From contig CAVQOH010000002.1 in NCBI GenBank assembly GCA_963714405.1, positions 124,001 to 188,000 of the forward strand: 64,000 nt of DNA, read 5' to 3'. The translations under genes were made by a program, and so were the position numbers. The notes under the pieces were generated by a model that was not told where the DNA came from, ran no database searches, and saw only the letters and a list, made by a program, of their open reading frames with translations. Below, one piece after another: positions 1-8,822 of the stretch (the first letter of the stretch is position 1; the number at the start of each line of letters is the position of its first letter). The DNA comes from JAZGGS01 sp963714405 (lineage in GTDB: Bacteria > Bacteroidota > Ignavibacteria > Ignavibacteriales > Ignavibacteriaceae).

Positions 1-1287
1 TAAATCGGCAAATAGATCATACTCATTATAATCGTAAACTTCAGCTAAATAAAATTCACCGATTTTTAAATTTTTGGTTTTTGCAGGGATCAACACTTCT
101 CCATCCACTTCCGGAGCATCCCTGTATGATCTTCCAATATAGAAATCTCCTTCAACAGCTTCAACCAATACTTTAAGTTTTTTTCCTTTGAATGAGCTGT
201 TAATGTTGTGCGAGATGTCTTTCTGAATCTCCATAATAGTATTTATTCGCTCATTTTTTACACTTTCAGGTACCGTATCACCCATATCAAAACTGAAAGT
301 ATTTTCTTCCTGAGAATACTTGAAAGTTCCCACTCTATCAAATTTCACATCGCTAATAAAATTACGCAGCTCTTCAAATTCTTTTTCAGTTTCATTTGGA
401 TATCCTATAATAAACGTAGTTCTTAATGTAAGATCCGGAATTCTTTCCTTAAGCTTTTCCACTAAGTTATATGTTTGTCTTTTTGTAATCCCCCGCCTCA
501 TGGATCTAAGAACATTGTCTGAAATATGCTGCAGTGGAATATCTATATAGTTACAAATTTTTTCATTTGAACCAATCATATCAATCAAGTCTTCAGGAAA
601 ATGTGATGGGTACGCATACATTAATCTTATCCATTCAATACCTTTAATATTACTAAGATTATTTAAAAGCTCTGAAATATTTGGCTTTTTGTAAAGATCT
701 TTTCCATAACTGGTAGTATCCTGTGCAATTATCACCAATTCCTTTGTATTATTGGCAGCAAGAAATTCAGTTTCAGTAACAAGCTCATCAATAGATTTTG
801 ATTTATGATTGCCACGCATAATTGGAATTGCACAAAATGAGCAAGGGCGATCACATCCTTCAGAAATTTTCAGGTAAGCAAAGTGTGATGGTGTAGTTAC
901 AATTCTTTCTCCAAGAAGTTGATATTTTAGTTCACCTCCAAGCTCGTTTACTATTTCTTCAAAAGCCTCAGTGCCAAAATAAACATCAACTTCAGGGATC
1001 TCTTTCTGTAATTCATTTTTATATCTTTCTGATAAGCATCCCGCTACAACTACTTTTTTTGTATCACCCGAATTCTTAAGCTTAACTGCCTTTAATATTG
1101 AATTAATTGATTCTTCTTTTGCAGCTTCAATAAATCCGCAAGTATTAATTACTACAGCATCAGAATTTTGCGGATCATTTTGCAATTGGAAGTTATTTGC
1201 CGCAAGTTGTTTCATCAGTCTTTCAGAATCAACTGTATTTTTAGAGCAACCAAGCGTTATTACGCTTACCTTTTTTCGCTTTTTCAT
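1..1287 (-). CDS. rimO: Ribosomal protein S12 methylthiotransferase RimO (3' end beyond window)
   Basis: Radical-SAM enzyme that methylthiolates an aspartate of ribosomal protein S12. The frame is open for 429 codons from ATG at 1287 to the window edge. I translated it directly: the N-terminal UPF0004 domain has Cys14 (TLGCSKN) and Cys50 (NTCGF) and a third Cys in VVVAGC, then the CDRPCSFC radical-SAM triad, and a C-terminal TRAM-like region ending at EYDLFADL. RimO proteins are usually about 430-440 residues, so only a few residues should be missing. It starts 14 nt after the cdsA stop and looks like the last gene of the CPBP-DUF2007-cdsA-rimO unit. It differs from miaB at 11.6-13 kb, the other methylthiotransferase here, by the sequence around the cluster. 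Confidence 0.93.
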   Translation of the reverse strand, partial: MKKRKKVSVITLGCSKNTVDSERLMKQLAANNFQLQNDPQNSDAVVINTCGFIEAAKEESINSILKAVKLKNSGDTKKVVVAGCLSERYKNELQKEIPEVDVYFGTEAFEEIVNELGGELKYQLLGERIVTTPSHFAYLKISEGCDRPCSFCAIPIMRGNHKSKSIDELVTETEFLAANNTKELVIIAQDTTSYGKDLYKKPNISELLNNLSNIKGIEWIRLMYAYPSHFPEDLIDMIGSNEKICNYIDIPLQHISDNVLRSMRRGITKRQTYNLVEKLKERIPDLTLRTTFIIGYPNETEKEFEELRNFISDVKFDRVGTFKYSQEENTFSFDMGDTVPESVKNERINTIMEIQKDISHNINSSFKGKKLKVLVEAVEGDFYIGRSYRDAPEVDGEVLIPAKTKNLKIGEFYLAEVYDYNEYDLFADL

Positions 1288-1301
1288 CAAAGAGTTTATA
1301 A

Positions 1302-2123
1302 TTAAGAAAAATAATTTAAATATAACCAAACTGCAGGAGCGGAAAATAATAGCGAATCGAAACGATCAAAAATTCCGCCGTGCCCGGGAATGATGGAAGA
1401 AGAATCTTTTACACCAGCATCGCGTTTAAAACTTGATTCTACAAGATCACCAAGCTGCCCAATAACACCAATTATAATTCCAATAATTATAACATTAATC
1501 CAGGTAAGAAAATCCAGAACAACAATTTTTGCAATTACCATAGTTAATACTGCAAATAAAAATCCAAATAATGCACCTTCCCAGCTTTTATTAGGGCTAA
1601 TGCGAGGAAAAAGTTTATGTTTACCAAGTGCAGTTCCACCAAAAAAAGCAGCAGAATCACAAACCCAGATTGTCGCCAGCATTGAAATTATTATAAATCC
1701 CCCTTGGTGATAGAAGTTATTTGTATGCGGGTAAAATTCTCTTATAGCAATTAATGAGGAGGAAAAAAATCCTATGTAAAAAATTCCTAATATAGTTGCA
1801 CCAAGGTTTTTAACAACTGAGCCTTTATTTCGATACAGTTCAAAAATTAAGATTACCAGAACGAAAATAAATATTAATGGCGGTATATCTATCAAGTTAT
1901 AAAACTGATTGGCTACCACTAAAAAAATTGCCAAAAACCCCAGCCATAAATTTGAATTCGCAATATTCGCACTAATCATTTTGCTGTATTCAGCGTAAGA
2001 AATTAATGCAATGGCCAATGTAAATATGAAAAAGTAATAGCTTCCAAAATAACTTGCCAAAACAATTAATGGAATGGCAATTATTGAAACTAATACTCTT
2101 GTTGCAGTATTACTGATCGCCAT
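1302..2123 (-). CDS. cdsA: Phosphatidate cytidylyltransferase
   Basis: Makes CDP-diacylglycerol from phosphatidate and CTP, the branch point of phospholipid synthesis, in the inner membrane. The 273-aa product is strongly hydrophobic with about seven to eight membrane segments. The C-terminal family signature is complete (about residues 230-257): SSFKRDAGVKD followed by PGHGGIFDRFDSL, giving the K-R-D...KD...HGG-x-x-DR-x-D pattern. Length is typical. Its start codon lies 14 nt inside the end of the upstream DUF2007 gene, which suggests translational coupling, and rimO follows closely. Confidence 0.95.
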   Translation of the reverse strand: MAISNTATRVLVSIIAIPLIVLASYFGSYYFFIFTLAIALISYAEYSKMISANIANSNLWLGFLAIFLVVANQFYNLIDIPPLIFIFVLVILIFELYRNKGSVVKNLGATILGIFYIGFFSSSLIAIREFYPHTNNFYHQGGFIIISMLATIWVCDSAAFFGGTALGKHKLFPRISPNKSWEGALFGFLFAVLTMVIAKIVVLDFLTWINVIIIGIIIGVIGQLGDLVESSFKRDAGVKDSSSIIPGHGGIFDRFDSLLFSAPAVWLYLNYFS

Positions 2124-2472
2124 TTTCCTCTTCGTTAGAATTTTCCTGGGTTTTGACTGTAGTTATAAAATCAAGTGCCTGCTGAACATCAGCTTTTTTT
2201 ACCATTAATTTTACAACGGAAAAATCACCAGGTGCAGGAAAATTACGATCTTTTTGTGAAAGCATTGTTGCAGCAATACCCGCACTTTCAAGATTGTCAA
2301 TCAGCATTTCAACATCAATTTCATTAAATGAAGTATATACAAGCACCCAATCATCTTCTCCAAGCTCATCGTATAATTCAAGTTCAACTGCCTGAACAAG
2401 AGGAGTTTTACAGTCTGGGCAAATCACAATCCCGTCAATATATTCATAGTTACAATTTGTGCAAACTGGCAT
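2110..2472 (-). CDS. Zinc-ribbon plus DUF2007 protein
   Basis: Small cytosolic protein of 120 aa. Residues 1-24 form a zinc ribbon with Cys4-x2-Cys7 and Cys18-x2-Cys21. Residues about 43-107 resemble DUF2007 (putative signal-transducing fold): VYTSFNEIDVEMLIDNLESAG, then a conserved KLMVKKADVQQAL stretch. The C-terminus is acidic and probably disordered. No catalytic residues are visible; binding of a protein or nucleic acid partner is a guess from the ribbon. The mRNA sequence just before the ATG contains GGAGGC, a good ribosome binding site. It overlaps cdsA and follows the CPBP protease by 8 nt. Confidence 0.75.
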   Translation of the reverse strand: MPVCTNCNYEYIDGIVICPDCKTPLVQAVELELYDELGEDDWVLVYTSFNEIDVEMLIDNLESAGIAATMLSQKDRNFPAPGDFSVVKLMVKKADVQQALDFITTVKTQENSNEEENGDQ

Positions 2473-2480
2473 AGCGCCTC

Positions 2481-3446
2481 CTAAGTTTTTTCAATTTTAT
2501 TGTAATACCTTTTAATAAAAAATACTACTATTCCGAACAAAGATAAGAGCGTAAAGAAATATATAATATTTTCATTCAAAGCGCTCGTGTCAGTTGTATC
2601 AACACTAAAAATTTCATCATCTTTTATTATAAAAAACAGCACTACAGCAGTAAAATTATTTAAAAAATGAAGAATTATAGGTATGATAAGAGATTTGCTT
2701 AAATATGCAGCAAATCCAAAGTAGAATCCAAGTGCAATTAAAGGCAGTACTCCATAAGGGCTAAAATGATATAATCCAAAAAATATTGCAGTAATTGCTG
2801 CAGCTTTAAATGGTGTGATTTTAAACTCAAAACTTTTTTGTATATATCCCCTGAACATTACCTCTTCACAAACTGCGGGAACAACAGCAATTACAATTAC
2901 AACTAAGATCATTTCCGGTATATTATCTGCAGCAAGCAGGTTTCCAAAAGTTTTTTCATAAAGTTCATTAATATAGTCGAGCCAATATTTAATAGAGTTA
3001 ATAAATGAAGAATCTGCTGCCCATTTTTCTATAAAAAAATTTTGAATATATAAATAACTTTGAAGCAGCGGCGTTAAAACAATTATTCCGATAATAAACA
3101 AAACAACTTCGCGCCAGTTAGGTAATTTTAAACTGATAACTTTTGGAATATCTCCATAAATCCATTTGGCAAAGAGTAATGCAGGCAAAAGAATAAAAAG
3201 TATTTGCCCTGCCATTGTAATTAATCGTAAACCGTTAACGGATGCAGCTTCCAGGTCCATTCCAAATATTAATATTGTTAATATTCCACCAGCCACCTGG
3301 AAAAGAAAGAATCCCCCGATTAAACCAAGAAATGCTGCAGCGATAGGAGAAATTAAAGGATAGTAATCTTTTCTGAAGTAAGAATCATAGTTATTTTCAT
3401 TATGATCATTTACTTCGTTTTTAGAATTATTATTCGGTTCATCCAT
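2481..3446 (-). CDS. CPBP family intramembrane metalloprotease
   Basis: Membrane protein of 321 aa of the CPBP (CAAX protease / Abi) family. The soluble N-terminal tail of about 25 residues is Asn-rich and is followed by multiple hydrophobic segments. The catalytic motif EEVMFRGYIQ (EExxxR) is near residue 195, with the second motif in FFGLYHFSPYG and the third in ILHFLNNF. Members cleave prenylated or other membrane substrates, or act as scaffolds; the substrate cannot be told here. It is the likely first gene of the unit ending in rimO. Confidence 0.88.
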   Translation of the reverse strand: MDEPNNNSKNEVNDHNENNYDSYFRKDYYPLISPIAAAFLGLIGGFFLFQVAGGILTILIFGMDLEAASVNGLRLITMAGQILFILLPALLFAKWIYGDIPKVISLKLPNWREVVLFIIGIIVLTPLLQSYLYIQNFFIEKWAADSSFINSIKYWLDYINELYEKTFGNLLAADNIPEMILVVIVIAVVPAVCEEVMFRGYIQKSFEFKITPFKAAAITAIFFGLYHFSPYGVLPLIALGFYFGFAAYLSKSLIIPIILHFLNNFTAVVLFFIIKDDEIFSVDTTDTSALNENIIYFFTLLSLFGIVVFFIKRYYNKIEKT

Positions 3447-3520
3447 TAAAATTTAAAAAAATGTACAAGGAATTTTGTAATGATATTAAAGATAAGAAAA
3501 TATAAACTCAACATTTTAAA

Positions 3521-3542
3521 GGAAGGGATAATTCCCCTTCCC
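3521..3542 (-). terminator. Rho-independent terminator after the DUF3108 gene
   Basis: On the minus strand a perfect 7-bp stem GGAAGGG / CCCTTCC with a 7-nt loop is followed by TTTAAAAT. It lies just past the DUF3108 stop and separates that operon from the CPBP-rimO unit. Confidence 0.75.
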
Positions 3543-3559
3543 AATTCTTGAAGTGATTT

Positions 3560-4357
3560 CTATCGTTTTGTTTTTAGTTCATCGGCCAATCCCTCATAAC
3601 CTGTAAGCTTTGCTTCAACGTAGCCGATAATAATTTTTGTTCTAACTTTTACAGGAATTTTTAATTCATCATTTGTCATCCAGATAATAATATCACCTTC
3701 ATGTTTAAACAATCCGCCTTCCTTCACTAGAGGTTCTATTACAATGCAATCATATTTACCCGTGGGCACTTCGACAGTTTCTTTACCATGATAAATTACA
3801 TCCAGGTCATAAACTTTATCTTTATAAAAATTTTGCATATGAAATTTATCATTCACTTTCATTTCAGAAAAATCCATTGCACGTGTAAAGTACAAAGCTG
3901 AAACAATATCATTTACGTAAGGTGGAATTTCATATTCACCTTTACTTGTTTTTGCTTTACCTTTTCTTTGATCAAAAAAAGCGGCAAAATCTTTCGAGTA
4001 ATTCCCTTCCCTGATGTGCTGTTCAAATCGCCAAGGAAAAAGTCCCTCAACATCTATATACGTTTCATATCTATCCCTGACTTTATAAAGCCAATCAAAT
4101 CCGGAAACTGAATTAACTTCAAACTTAACATGATATGCATCTCTACCGGATATTCTTTTTATTCTGGGAATTTCCATAGTAGCAATACCTGCTGTGATAA
4201 AGCCGTAATCAATATTATATTGAAGTTTTTCACCAACTATAAATGCATTGTTCTCAATTTTTCTTAAATCATCATCTTTGGATTTATCTTCAGAAAATGC
4301 TGTAATGCATAGAGTTAGCAAAAACAGAATAATATATTTTCTTTTATTATTTAACAT
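3560..4357 (-). CDS. DUF3108 domain secreted protein
   Basis: 265-aa exported protein. Residues 1-22 form a signal peptide (KRKYIILFLLTLCITAFS). The rest matches the DUF3108 pattern: FIVGEKLQYNIDYGFITAGIATMEI, then YHVKFEVNSVSGFDWLYKV and a late DIIIWMTNDELKIPV block. DUF3108 proteins are periplasmic or outer-membrane-associated beta-rich proteins of unknown function. A GGAG element precedes the ATG by about 7 nt. It is the last gene after MPG and GT9 and is followed by a strong terminator. Confidence 0.82.
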   Translation of the reverse strand: MLNNKRKYIILFLLTLCITAFSEDKSKDDDLRKIENNAFIVGEKLQYNIDYGFITAGIATMEIPRIKRISGRDAYHVKFEVNSVSGFDWLYKVRDRYETYIDVEGLFPWRFEQHIREGNYSKDFAAFFDQRKGKAKTSKGEYEIPPYVNDIVSALYFTRAMDFSEMKVNDKFHMQNFYKDKVYDLDVIYHGKETVEVPTGKYDCIVIEPLVKEGGLFKHEGDIIIWMTNDELKIPVKVRTKIIIGYVEAKLTGYEGLADELKTKR

Positions 4358-4374
4358 TTTTTGTCTCCGTAGTA

Positions 4375-5403
4375 TTATACATTAAGTTCATTTTTAATTT
4401 TAGTAAAGACGTTGTCAATATCAATGCTATTCATACAATCCAATTTCATGCATTGTTCCCGTGTACAGTTTTTACAGTTGATTTCAGGTAAAAACAGTGC
4501 TTTTTTTTCAGTATAAGGTCCCCATCTTTGCGCAGAGCAAGCTAATATTTTAGGAAAAAATCCAACCGTAAACTTTCCTAATGCTGCTGCAATATGTAAT
4601 GGTCCTGTTGAATTTGATACAAAAATTTCAATTCGGTTCAGCAGTGCTTTTAGTTCAGAAAGATTTAGTTTTCCAGCTAAGTTTATTGCAGAATTACCAG
4701 CTACTAATTTTTCGCATAGGTTTTTCTCATTTTCAGTTCCTGTAAGTACAACCTGAACATCATTAATTTTACTTAAGTGCTTTGTTAAGTAAACAAATTT
4801 TTCTAATGGCAGATCTACAGAACTGCCACCGCTGCCCGGATGAACAACCACAATCTTTGTACCTTGCTTGACATTATTTTCAGCTAATAAAGTATCAATT
4901 AATGAATAACTGCTTTCTTTAATATGAATATCAAAATTTACATTACCGGGCAATATTTTATCATCTATTCCAATTTCTTTAAGAAGGTTAACATTGTATT
5001 CTAATTCATGTTTTTTAGCAAATTTTCTATGCTCATAAACTTTTCGGTTAAATAGAAAAGAATACCATCTGTAACCGGTACCAATTCTTTCTTTTATATT
5101 TGATAAAAACAATATAAGTGAAACAGTAAAAGTTGGATAAACAACTATGCAAGCATCAAATTTTTTTTGTTTAAGTTTATCAATATTTTTTTTTATTGAA
5201 ACTTTTTCATTTTCCTCTTTAAGTATCAGTATTTCATCAATAAAAGGATGATTTTCAACCAAATCCTTTGTGTAATCTTTAACAAGAAACGAAACCTTGC
5301 AAGCCGGATAGTGTTTTTTTACCAATCCTGCTAAAGGCAGTGAGAGTACCACATCACCAATTCTATCTGTACGAACAATTAGTAAATTTTCAGGTGCTTT
5401 CAT
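4375..5403 (-). CDS. Glycosyltransferase family 9 (heptosyltransferase-like)
   Basis: GT9 enzyme, likely adding a sugar to LPS core or a related glycan from an ADP-heptose-type donor on the cytoplasmic face of the inner membrane. I chose ATG at 5403 because it overlaps the upstream glycosylase stop as ATGA; an in-frame ATG at 5445 would place 14 residues inside that gene. The 342-aa product begins with NLLIVRTDRIGDVVLSLP, the usual GT9 N-terminus. It has VVHPGSGGSSVDLP in the donor domain and SNSTGPLHIAAALG in the C-terminal lobe. A late four-Cys cluster (CKNCTREQCMKLDC) is also common in the family. The acceptor is unknown. Confidence 0.88.
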   Translation of the reverse strand: MKAPENLLIVRTDRIGDVVLSLPLAGLVKKHYPACKVSFLVKDYTKDLVENHPFIDEILILKEENEKVSIKKNIDKLKQKKFDACIVVYPTFTVSLILFLSNIKERIGTGYRWYSFLFNRKVYEHRKFAKKHELEYNVNLLKEIGIDDKILPGNVNFDIHIKESSYSLIDTLLAENNVKQGTKIVVVHPGSGGSSVDLPLEKFVYLTKHLSKINDVQVVLTGTENEKNLCEKLVAGNSAINLAGKLNLSELKALLNRIEIFVSNSTGPLHIAAALGKFTVGFFPKILACSAQRWGPYTEKKALFLPEINCKNCTREQCMKLDCMNSIDIDNVFTKIKNELNV

Positions 5404-6014
5404 TTTCTTGATAAAAATTTGTTCTCTTTGATGTAAAACCGCCATGGCAAGTTAACAGATTTCGAAATACCAATTCTTTTTGAAATTCCTATTTCAGAAT
5501 TTTTTATTTTTGGCTGGTTAAGCAAATAAATTTTATCACTCATCAAATTTAAACCTGAATGATTTTTGTTTATTCCCAGCGCCTTGCAAACTTTACCGGG
5601 TCCGCTGGTTAAATTAAAGAGTTCACTATCATTTTTTAATTTTCTTCCAAACCTGTTTTTAATCATCACGTTTATTTCACTAATTGGTTCAACTGCACGA
5701 ATTAAAACAGCTGTACCTTTATTTTTATATCCGGTAACAATATTGCAGCAATAATGAACTCCATAAGATAAATAAACATATAAATATCCGCCTTCGTTAA
5801 ACATAATTTTATTTCTTTCTGTTACACCCTGATAAGAATGAGCTGCTTCATCAATTTCCCCATCATAAGCTTCAACCTCAACAATTCTTCCTTCAATTAT
5901 ATTTTTGGAATTTTGCTTTACAATTAGCTTTCCCAGCAATTCCTTTGCCACAGTAAGTAAGTTCCTGCAATAAAAGCTTTTATCCAGCTTTTTGTTAATT
6001 GTTGTATTATTCAT
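5400..6014 (-). CDS. 3-methyladenine DNA glycosylase (AAG/MPG family)
   Basis: Base-excision repair enzyme that removes alkylated purines. The 204-aa product matches the eukaryotic-type AAG fold. EVEAYDGEIDEAAHSYQG contains the catalytic Glu region, YLYVYLSYGVHYCCNIVTG the base-flipping pocket, and AVLIRAVEP and LTSGPGKVCKALGI the DNA-binding C-terminal half. Length is typical (about 190-210). It overlaps the next gene by 4 nt (ATGA), so GT9 is probably translated by coupling. Confidence 0.92.
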   Translation of the reverse strand: MNNTTINKKLDKSFYCRNLLTVAKELLGKLIVKQNSKNIIEGRIVEVEAYDGEIDEAAHSYQGVTERNKIMFNEGGYLYVYLSYGVHYCCNIVTGYKNKGTAVLIRAVEPISEINVMIKNRFGRKLKNDSELFNLTSGPGKVCKALGINKNHSGLNLMSDKIYLLNQPKIKNSEIGISKRIGISKSVNLPWRFYIKENKFLSRK

Positions 6015-6071
6015 TGTACATAAAAAAAAGAAAAGTAATCAGTAAGTAAAAATAATGAAGTTAGGAGGTAA

Positions 6072-6788
6072 TTATACTTTGTATTTTGTTTTAATCTCTG
6101 CAATCTTATCAGAATAATATTCTGACTCGTCCGGTTTCATTTTAATAAGATTGTTATAAACCTTAATTGCCTCGTTATATTGCTGCTGTGATATATATAT
6201 TTCTGCAAGAGTTTCTGAAACAACTAAATTGTTTTCAGAAAGATGCTGTGGAGGGTCTAATTCAATATGTTTTTCATCACCTGGAGGACGAAGCTTTACA
6301 GCTGCTATGGTTTTTGCAAGCTGTTCTAACCGGTTTTCAATTGCTTCAGCTTGTTTAACAGGATCTTCTTCGTTTTCTTTTTCCGTTATTGTTGAATTAC
6401 TTTCTGTGTAATTATTATCGGTAATTTCGTTAAAAAATATTTTTTCACGCGGAAAACCAGGGATACTTGCACTTTTTTCCAATTTATTCATTTCTTCCAT
6501 ATAAAAATTATAAGTTTCTTCAGAATGAATAATGTTGCTGCCCTTTCTAATTAGTTTTGCAGCGAACTGCCTTTTACCCATACATGCATAAGTCCATGCA
6601 AGTAAGAGAATGGCAACAGGATTTTCCGGATAAACTTTTAATCCCTGCCTTAAAATCAAAACTGCATTATCAAAATTGTTATTCTCAATTTCAATAAATG
6701 CCGCTCTAACAAATAAGGGTGATTTTTTATTATACTCATAAATAAGTTTTACTTTATCAGAAAATATTTTTACAGAGGTTTTTTCCAA
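6072..6788 (-). CDS. Tetratricopeptide repeat protein
   Basis: 238-aa soluble protein without a signal peptide. A TPR array occupies about residues 20-90 (LFVRAAFIEIENNNFDNAV, then VAILLLAWTYACMGKRQFAA). A low-complexity acidic linker follows, and a further TPR lies near the C-terminus (about 195-235). TPRs mediate protein contacts, so it may be an assembly or scaffold partner for the GT2 encoded 8 nt upstream. No enzymatic motif is visible. Confidence 0.75.
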   Translation of the reverse strand: MEKTSVKIFSDKVKLIYEYNKKSPLFVRAAFIEIENNNFDNAVLILRQGLKVYPENPVAILLLAWTYACMGKRQFAAKLIRKGSNIIHSEETYNFYMEEMNKLEKSASIPGFPREKIFFNEITDNNYTESNSTITEKENEEDPVKQAEAIENRLEQLAKTIAAVKLRPPGDEKHIELDPPQHLSENNLVVSETLAEIYISQQQYNEAIKVYNNLIKMKPDESEYYSDKIAEIKTKYKV

Positions 6789-6796
6789 ATCTATCT

Positions 6797-8251
6797 CTAA
6801 CGATTTTTAGCAAAGGCATGCTTTATGGAAGTTATTGATACGAATGAAAATCCAATAAAGAAAAGTAGCTGGAAAGGAAGTGCAGCAATTTCTAAAAAGT
6901 ATATACTTGAGGCAACACCAATAAAGCAATAAACCGCCATAATTGACTCTACTATAACGGAAAGACCAAGTTTATTATTTAAATATTTTTTATCAAACCA
7001 GGATCCCTCTTCGCCAACAAGTTTAAACTTAGGAGTTCTAACAAACTCACTTTTCCTGTTCATTAAGCCTTCAAACACTGCGCGGGAATTATTAATTGCA
7101 AAACCCATGCTGCCAGCCATAAATAATGGGAAGAGCACAATTCGTTTTCTCCAATCCGGGTGAACATCTTTTTGCGAGTAGAGATAAAACATAAACGAGC
7201 TTATAAAAGCAAGGACAAAAACAGACATTACCGCAAAGTAAAGTTCGTGTGCTCCACTGTTTTTAACAAACACTAGCGGTACATTCAAGATTGCAGCAAG
7301 AAGAATAAAAGGAAATACAAAATTATTTGTAAGATGGAAAGTACCTTGTAATTTAATTCTTAAAGGTACTTTAGATTTCCAAAGCTGCGGTAAAATTTTC
7401 TTTGCAGTTTCTATTGCACCTTTTGTCCATCTAAACTGTTGAGTTTTTAATGCATTTATTTCAGAAGGAAGTTCTGCCGGTGATGTAAAATCTTTTAGGA
7501 AAATAAATTTCCAGCCATTAAGCTGTGCACGATAACTTAAATCTAAATCTTCAGTTAAAGTATCAGAGTGCCAGTTTCCTGCATCTTCTATACAATTTTT
7601 CTTCCAAACTCCACCAGTTCCGTTAAAATTAATAAAGAATCCAGCTTTATTTCTAACAGATTGTTCGATAACAAAATGTCCATCCAAAGCCAGCGCCTGC
7701 GCTTTTGTGAGTATAGAGTAATCACCGTTCAAGTGTTCCCATCTTGTTTGAACCATTCCAACATTTTCATCGTTAAAAAATGAAAGGGTTTTCTTCAAGA
7801 AATCTTTTTGCGGAATAAAATCTGCATCAAATATTGCAATGAATTCACCTTTTGCAATCTTTAATCCTTCCTTTAGTGCACCTGCTTTATAACCTTCCCT
7901 GTTATCACGATGAATATGAGTAATATCAAAACCCTCTTTTAGTTTTTCTTCAACAACTTTGGCCGCAATGTTAACAGTTTCATCTGTTGAATCATCCAAT
8001 ACTTGTATTTCCAGTTTATCTTTTGGATAGTCAATGGTGCAAATAGTATTGATAAGACGTTCAACAACGTATAGTTCATTATAAAGCGGAAGCTGTATAG
8101 TTACGGTTGCATCACATTTAAAATCTGGTTTTGGTTCATGTTTAACTTCTTTATACTTTCTATGATAAAAAAGCATTACAAATCCATGCAAACCAAAAAC
8201 AAATAGAATTAAAAGCGAAACAAAATAACCAATAAGTACTATCTCATCCAT
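6797..8251 (-). CDS. Membrane glycosyltransferase family 2 (cellulose-synthase-like)
   Basis: Processive-type GT2 of about 484 aa in the inner membrane. I place the start at ATG 8251 (MDEIVLIGYF) because AAAAAGGA sits 7 nt upstream; the longer ATG at 8287 lies inside lptE and has no such site. Order: one N-terminal membrane helix; a GT-A domain with VTIQLPLYNE, then DDSTDET and AIFDADFIP; TEDLDLSYRA with the catalytic TED; QQFRW; then several C-terminal membrane helices. These D, DxD, TED and QxxRW motifs define cellulose/hyaluronan-synthase-like enzymes. Product unknown. It lies between lptE and the TPR gene, so an envelope glycan or glycolipid is likely. Confidence 0.9.
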   Translation of the reverse strand: MDEIVLIGYFVSLLILFVFGLHGFVMLFYHRKYKEVKHEPKPDFKCDATVTIQLPLYNELYVVERLINTICTIDYPKDKLEIQVLDDSTDETVNIAAKVVEEKLKEGFDITHIHRDNREGYKAGALKEGLKIAKGEFIAIFDADFIPQKDFLKKTLSFFNDENVGMVQTRWEHLNGDYSILTKAQALALDGHFVIEQSVRNKAGFFINFNGTGGVWKKNCIEDAGNWHSDTLTEDLDLSYRAQLNGWKFIFLKDFTSPAELPSEINALKTQQFRWTKGAIETAKKILPQLWKSKVPLRIKLQGTFHLTNNFVFPFILLAAILNVPLVFVKNSGAHELYFAVMSVFVLAFISSFMFYLYSQKDVHPDWRKRIVLFPLFMAGSMGFAINNSRAVFEGLMNRKSEFVRTPKFKLVGEEGSWFDKKYLNNKLGLSVIVESIMAVYCFIGVASSIYFLEIAALPFQLLFFIGFSFVSITSIKHAFAKNR

Positions 8252-8270
8252 ATCATATTCCTTTTTAAAA

Positions 8271-8813
8271 TCACCATCCGGAAACAACGGTTAATAAAAT
8301 ATCTTCAGAAATTTTATCAATTGCTGATTCAATTGCATCTTCACGTTTATTTTCAACTGATGCAGGTTCATAATCTCCATAGTTAGAAAAGTTTTCATCG
8401 AAAATAGTTTTACGCTCAACCAAATCCTTATAAACTACTTTTACCGTTATTGTAACCCTTCTAAGTGATATATTTTCACCCGCACTTACGATTGATGGAG
8501 CATCAGAAAAAGATACAATTACACATTCAATAATTGCATCTGCTTTAGTACGTTCTGCAACCTGAAGAGAGTTATCTTCAATAAATTTATTTATTATCTC
8601 TTCAGTAAGCATCTCACGCAAACCTGGTTCAGCTGCACCGCTTCTATCTTCTGCAATTGGAATTGCAATTGTATTAAGATGCTCTGGAACCGATGCGCCC
8701 GTAAATGAGTAAGTACAGCAACCGATAAATTTAGTGATTGCTAAACTTACGAACAAGAAGAGAATTATGCGTTTTGATTGTTTTGCAATATTATTGAATA
8801 AATATTTTATCAT
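8271..8813 (-). CDS. lptE: LptE-like LPS-assembly lipoprotein
   Basis: 180-aa predicted lipoprotein. A hydrophobic signal (about residues 16-31) ends in FIGC, with Cys32 the likely lipidated residue, followed by YSFTGASVPEHLNTIAIP. That opening is typical of LptE in the Bacteroidota-related phyla. LptE plugs the LptD barrel that inserts LPS into the outer membrane. Regions TEEIINKFIEDNSLQV and ADAIIECVIVSFSD fit the family. It sits 9 nt after the sigma-54 activator, in the order miaB ... activator - lptE. Confidence 0.83.
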   Translation of the reverse strand: MIKYLFNNIAKQSKRIILFLFVSLAITKFIGCCTYSFTGASVPEHLNTIAIPIAEDRSGAAEPGLREMLTEEIINKFIEDNSLQVAERTKADAIIECVIVSFSDAPSIVSAGENISLRRVTITVKVVYKDLVERKTIFDENFSNYGDYEPASVENKREDAIESAIDKISEDILLTVVSGW

Positions 8814-8822
8814 AAACTAAAT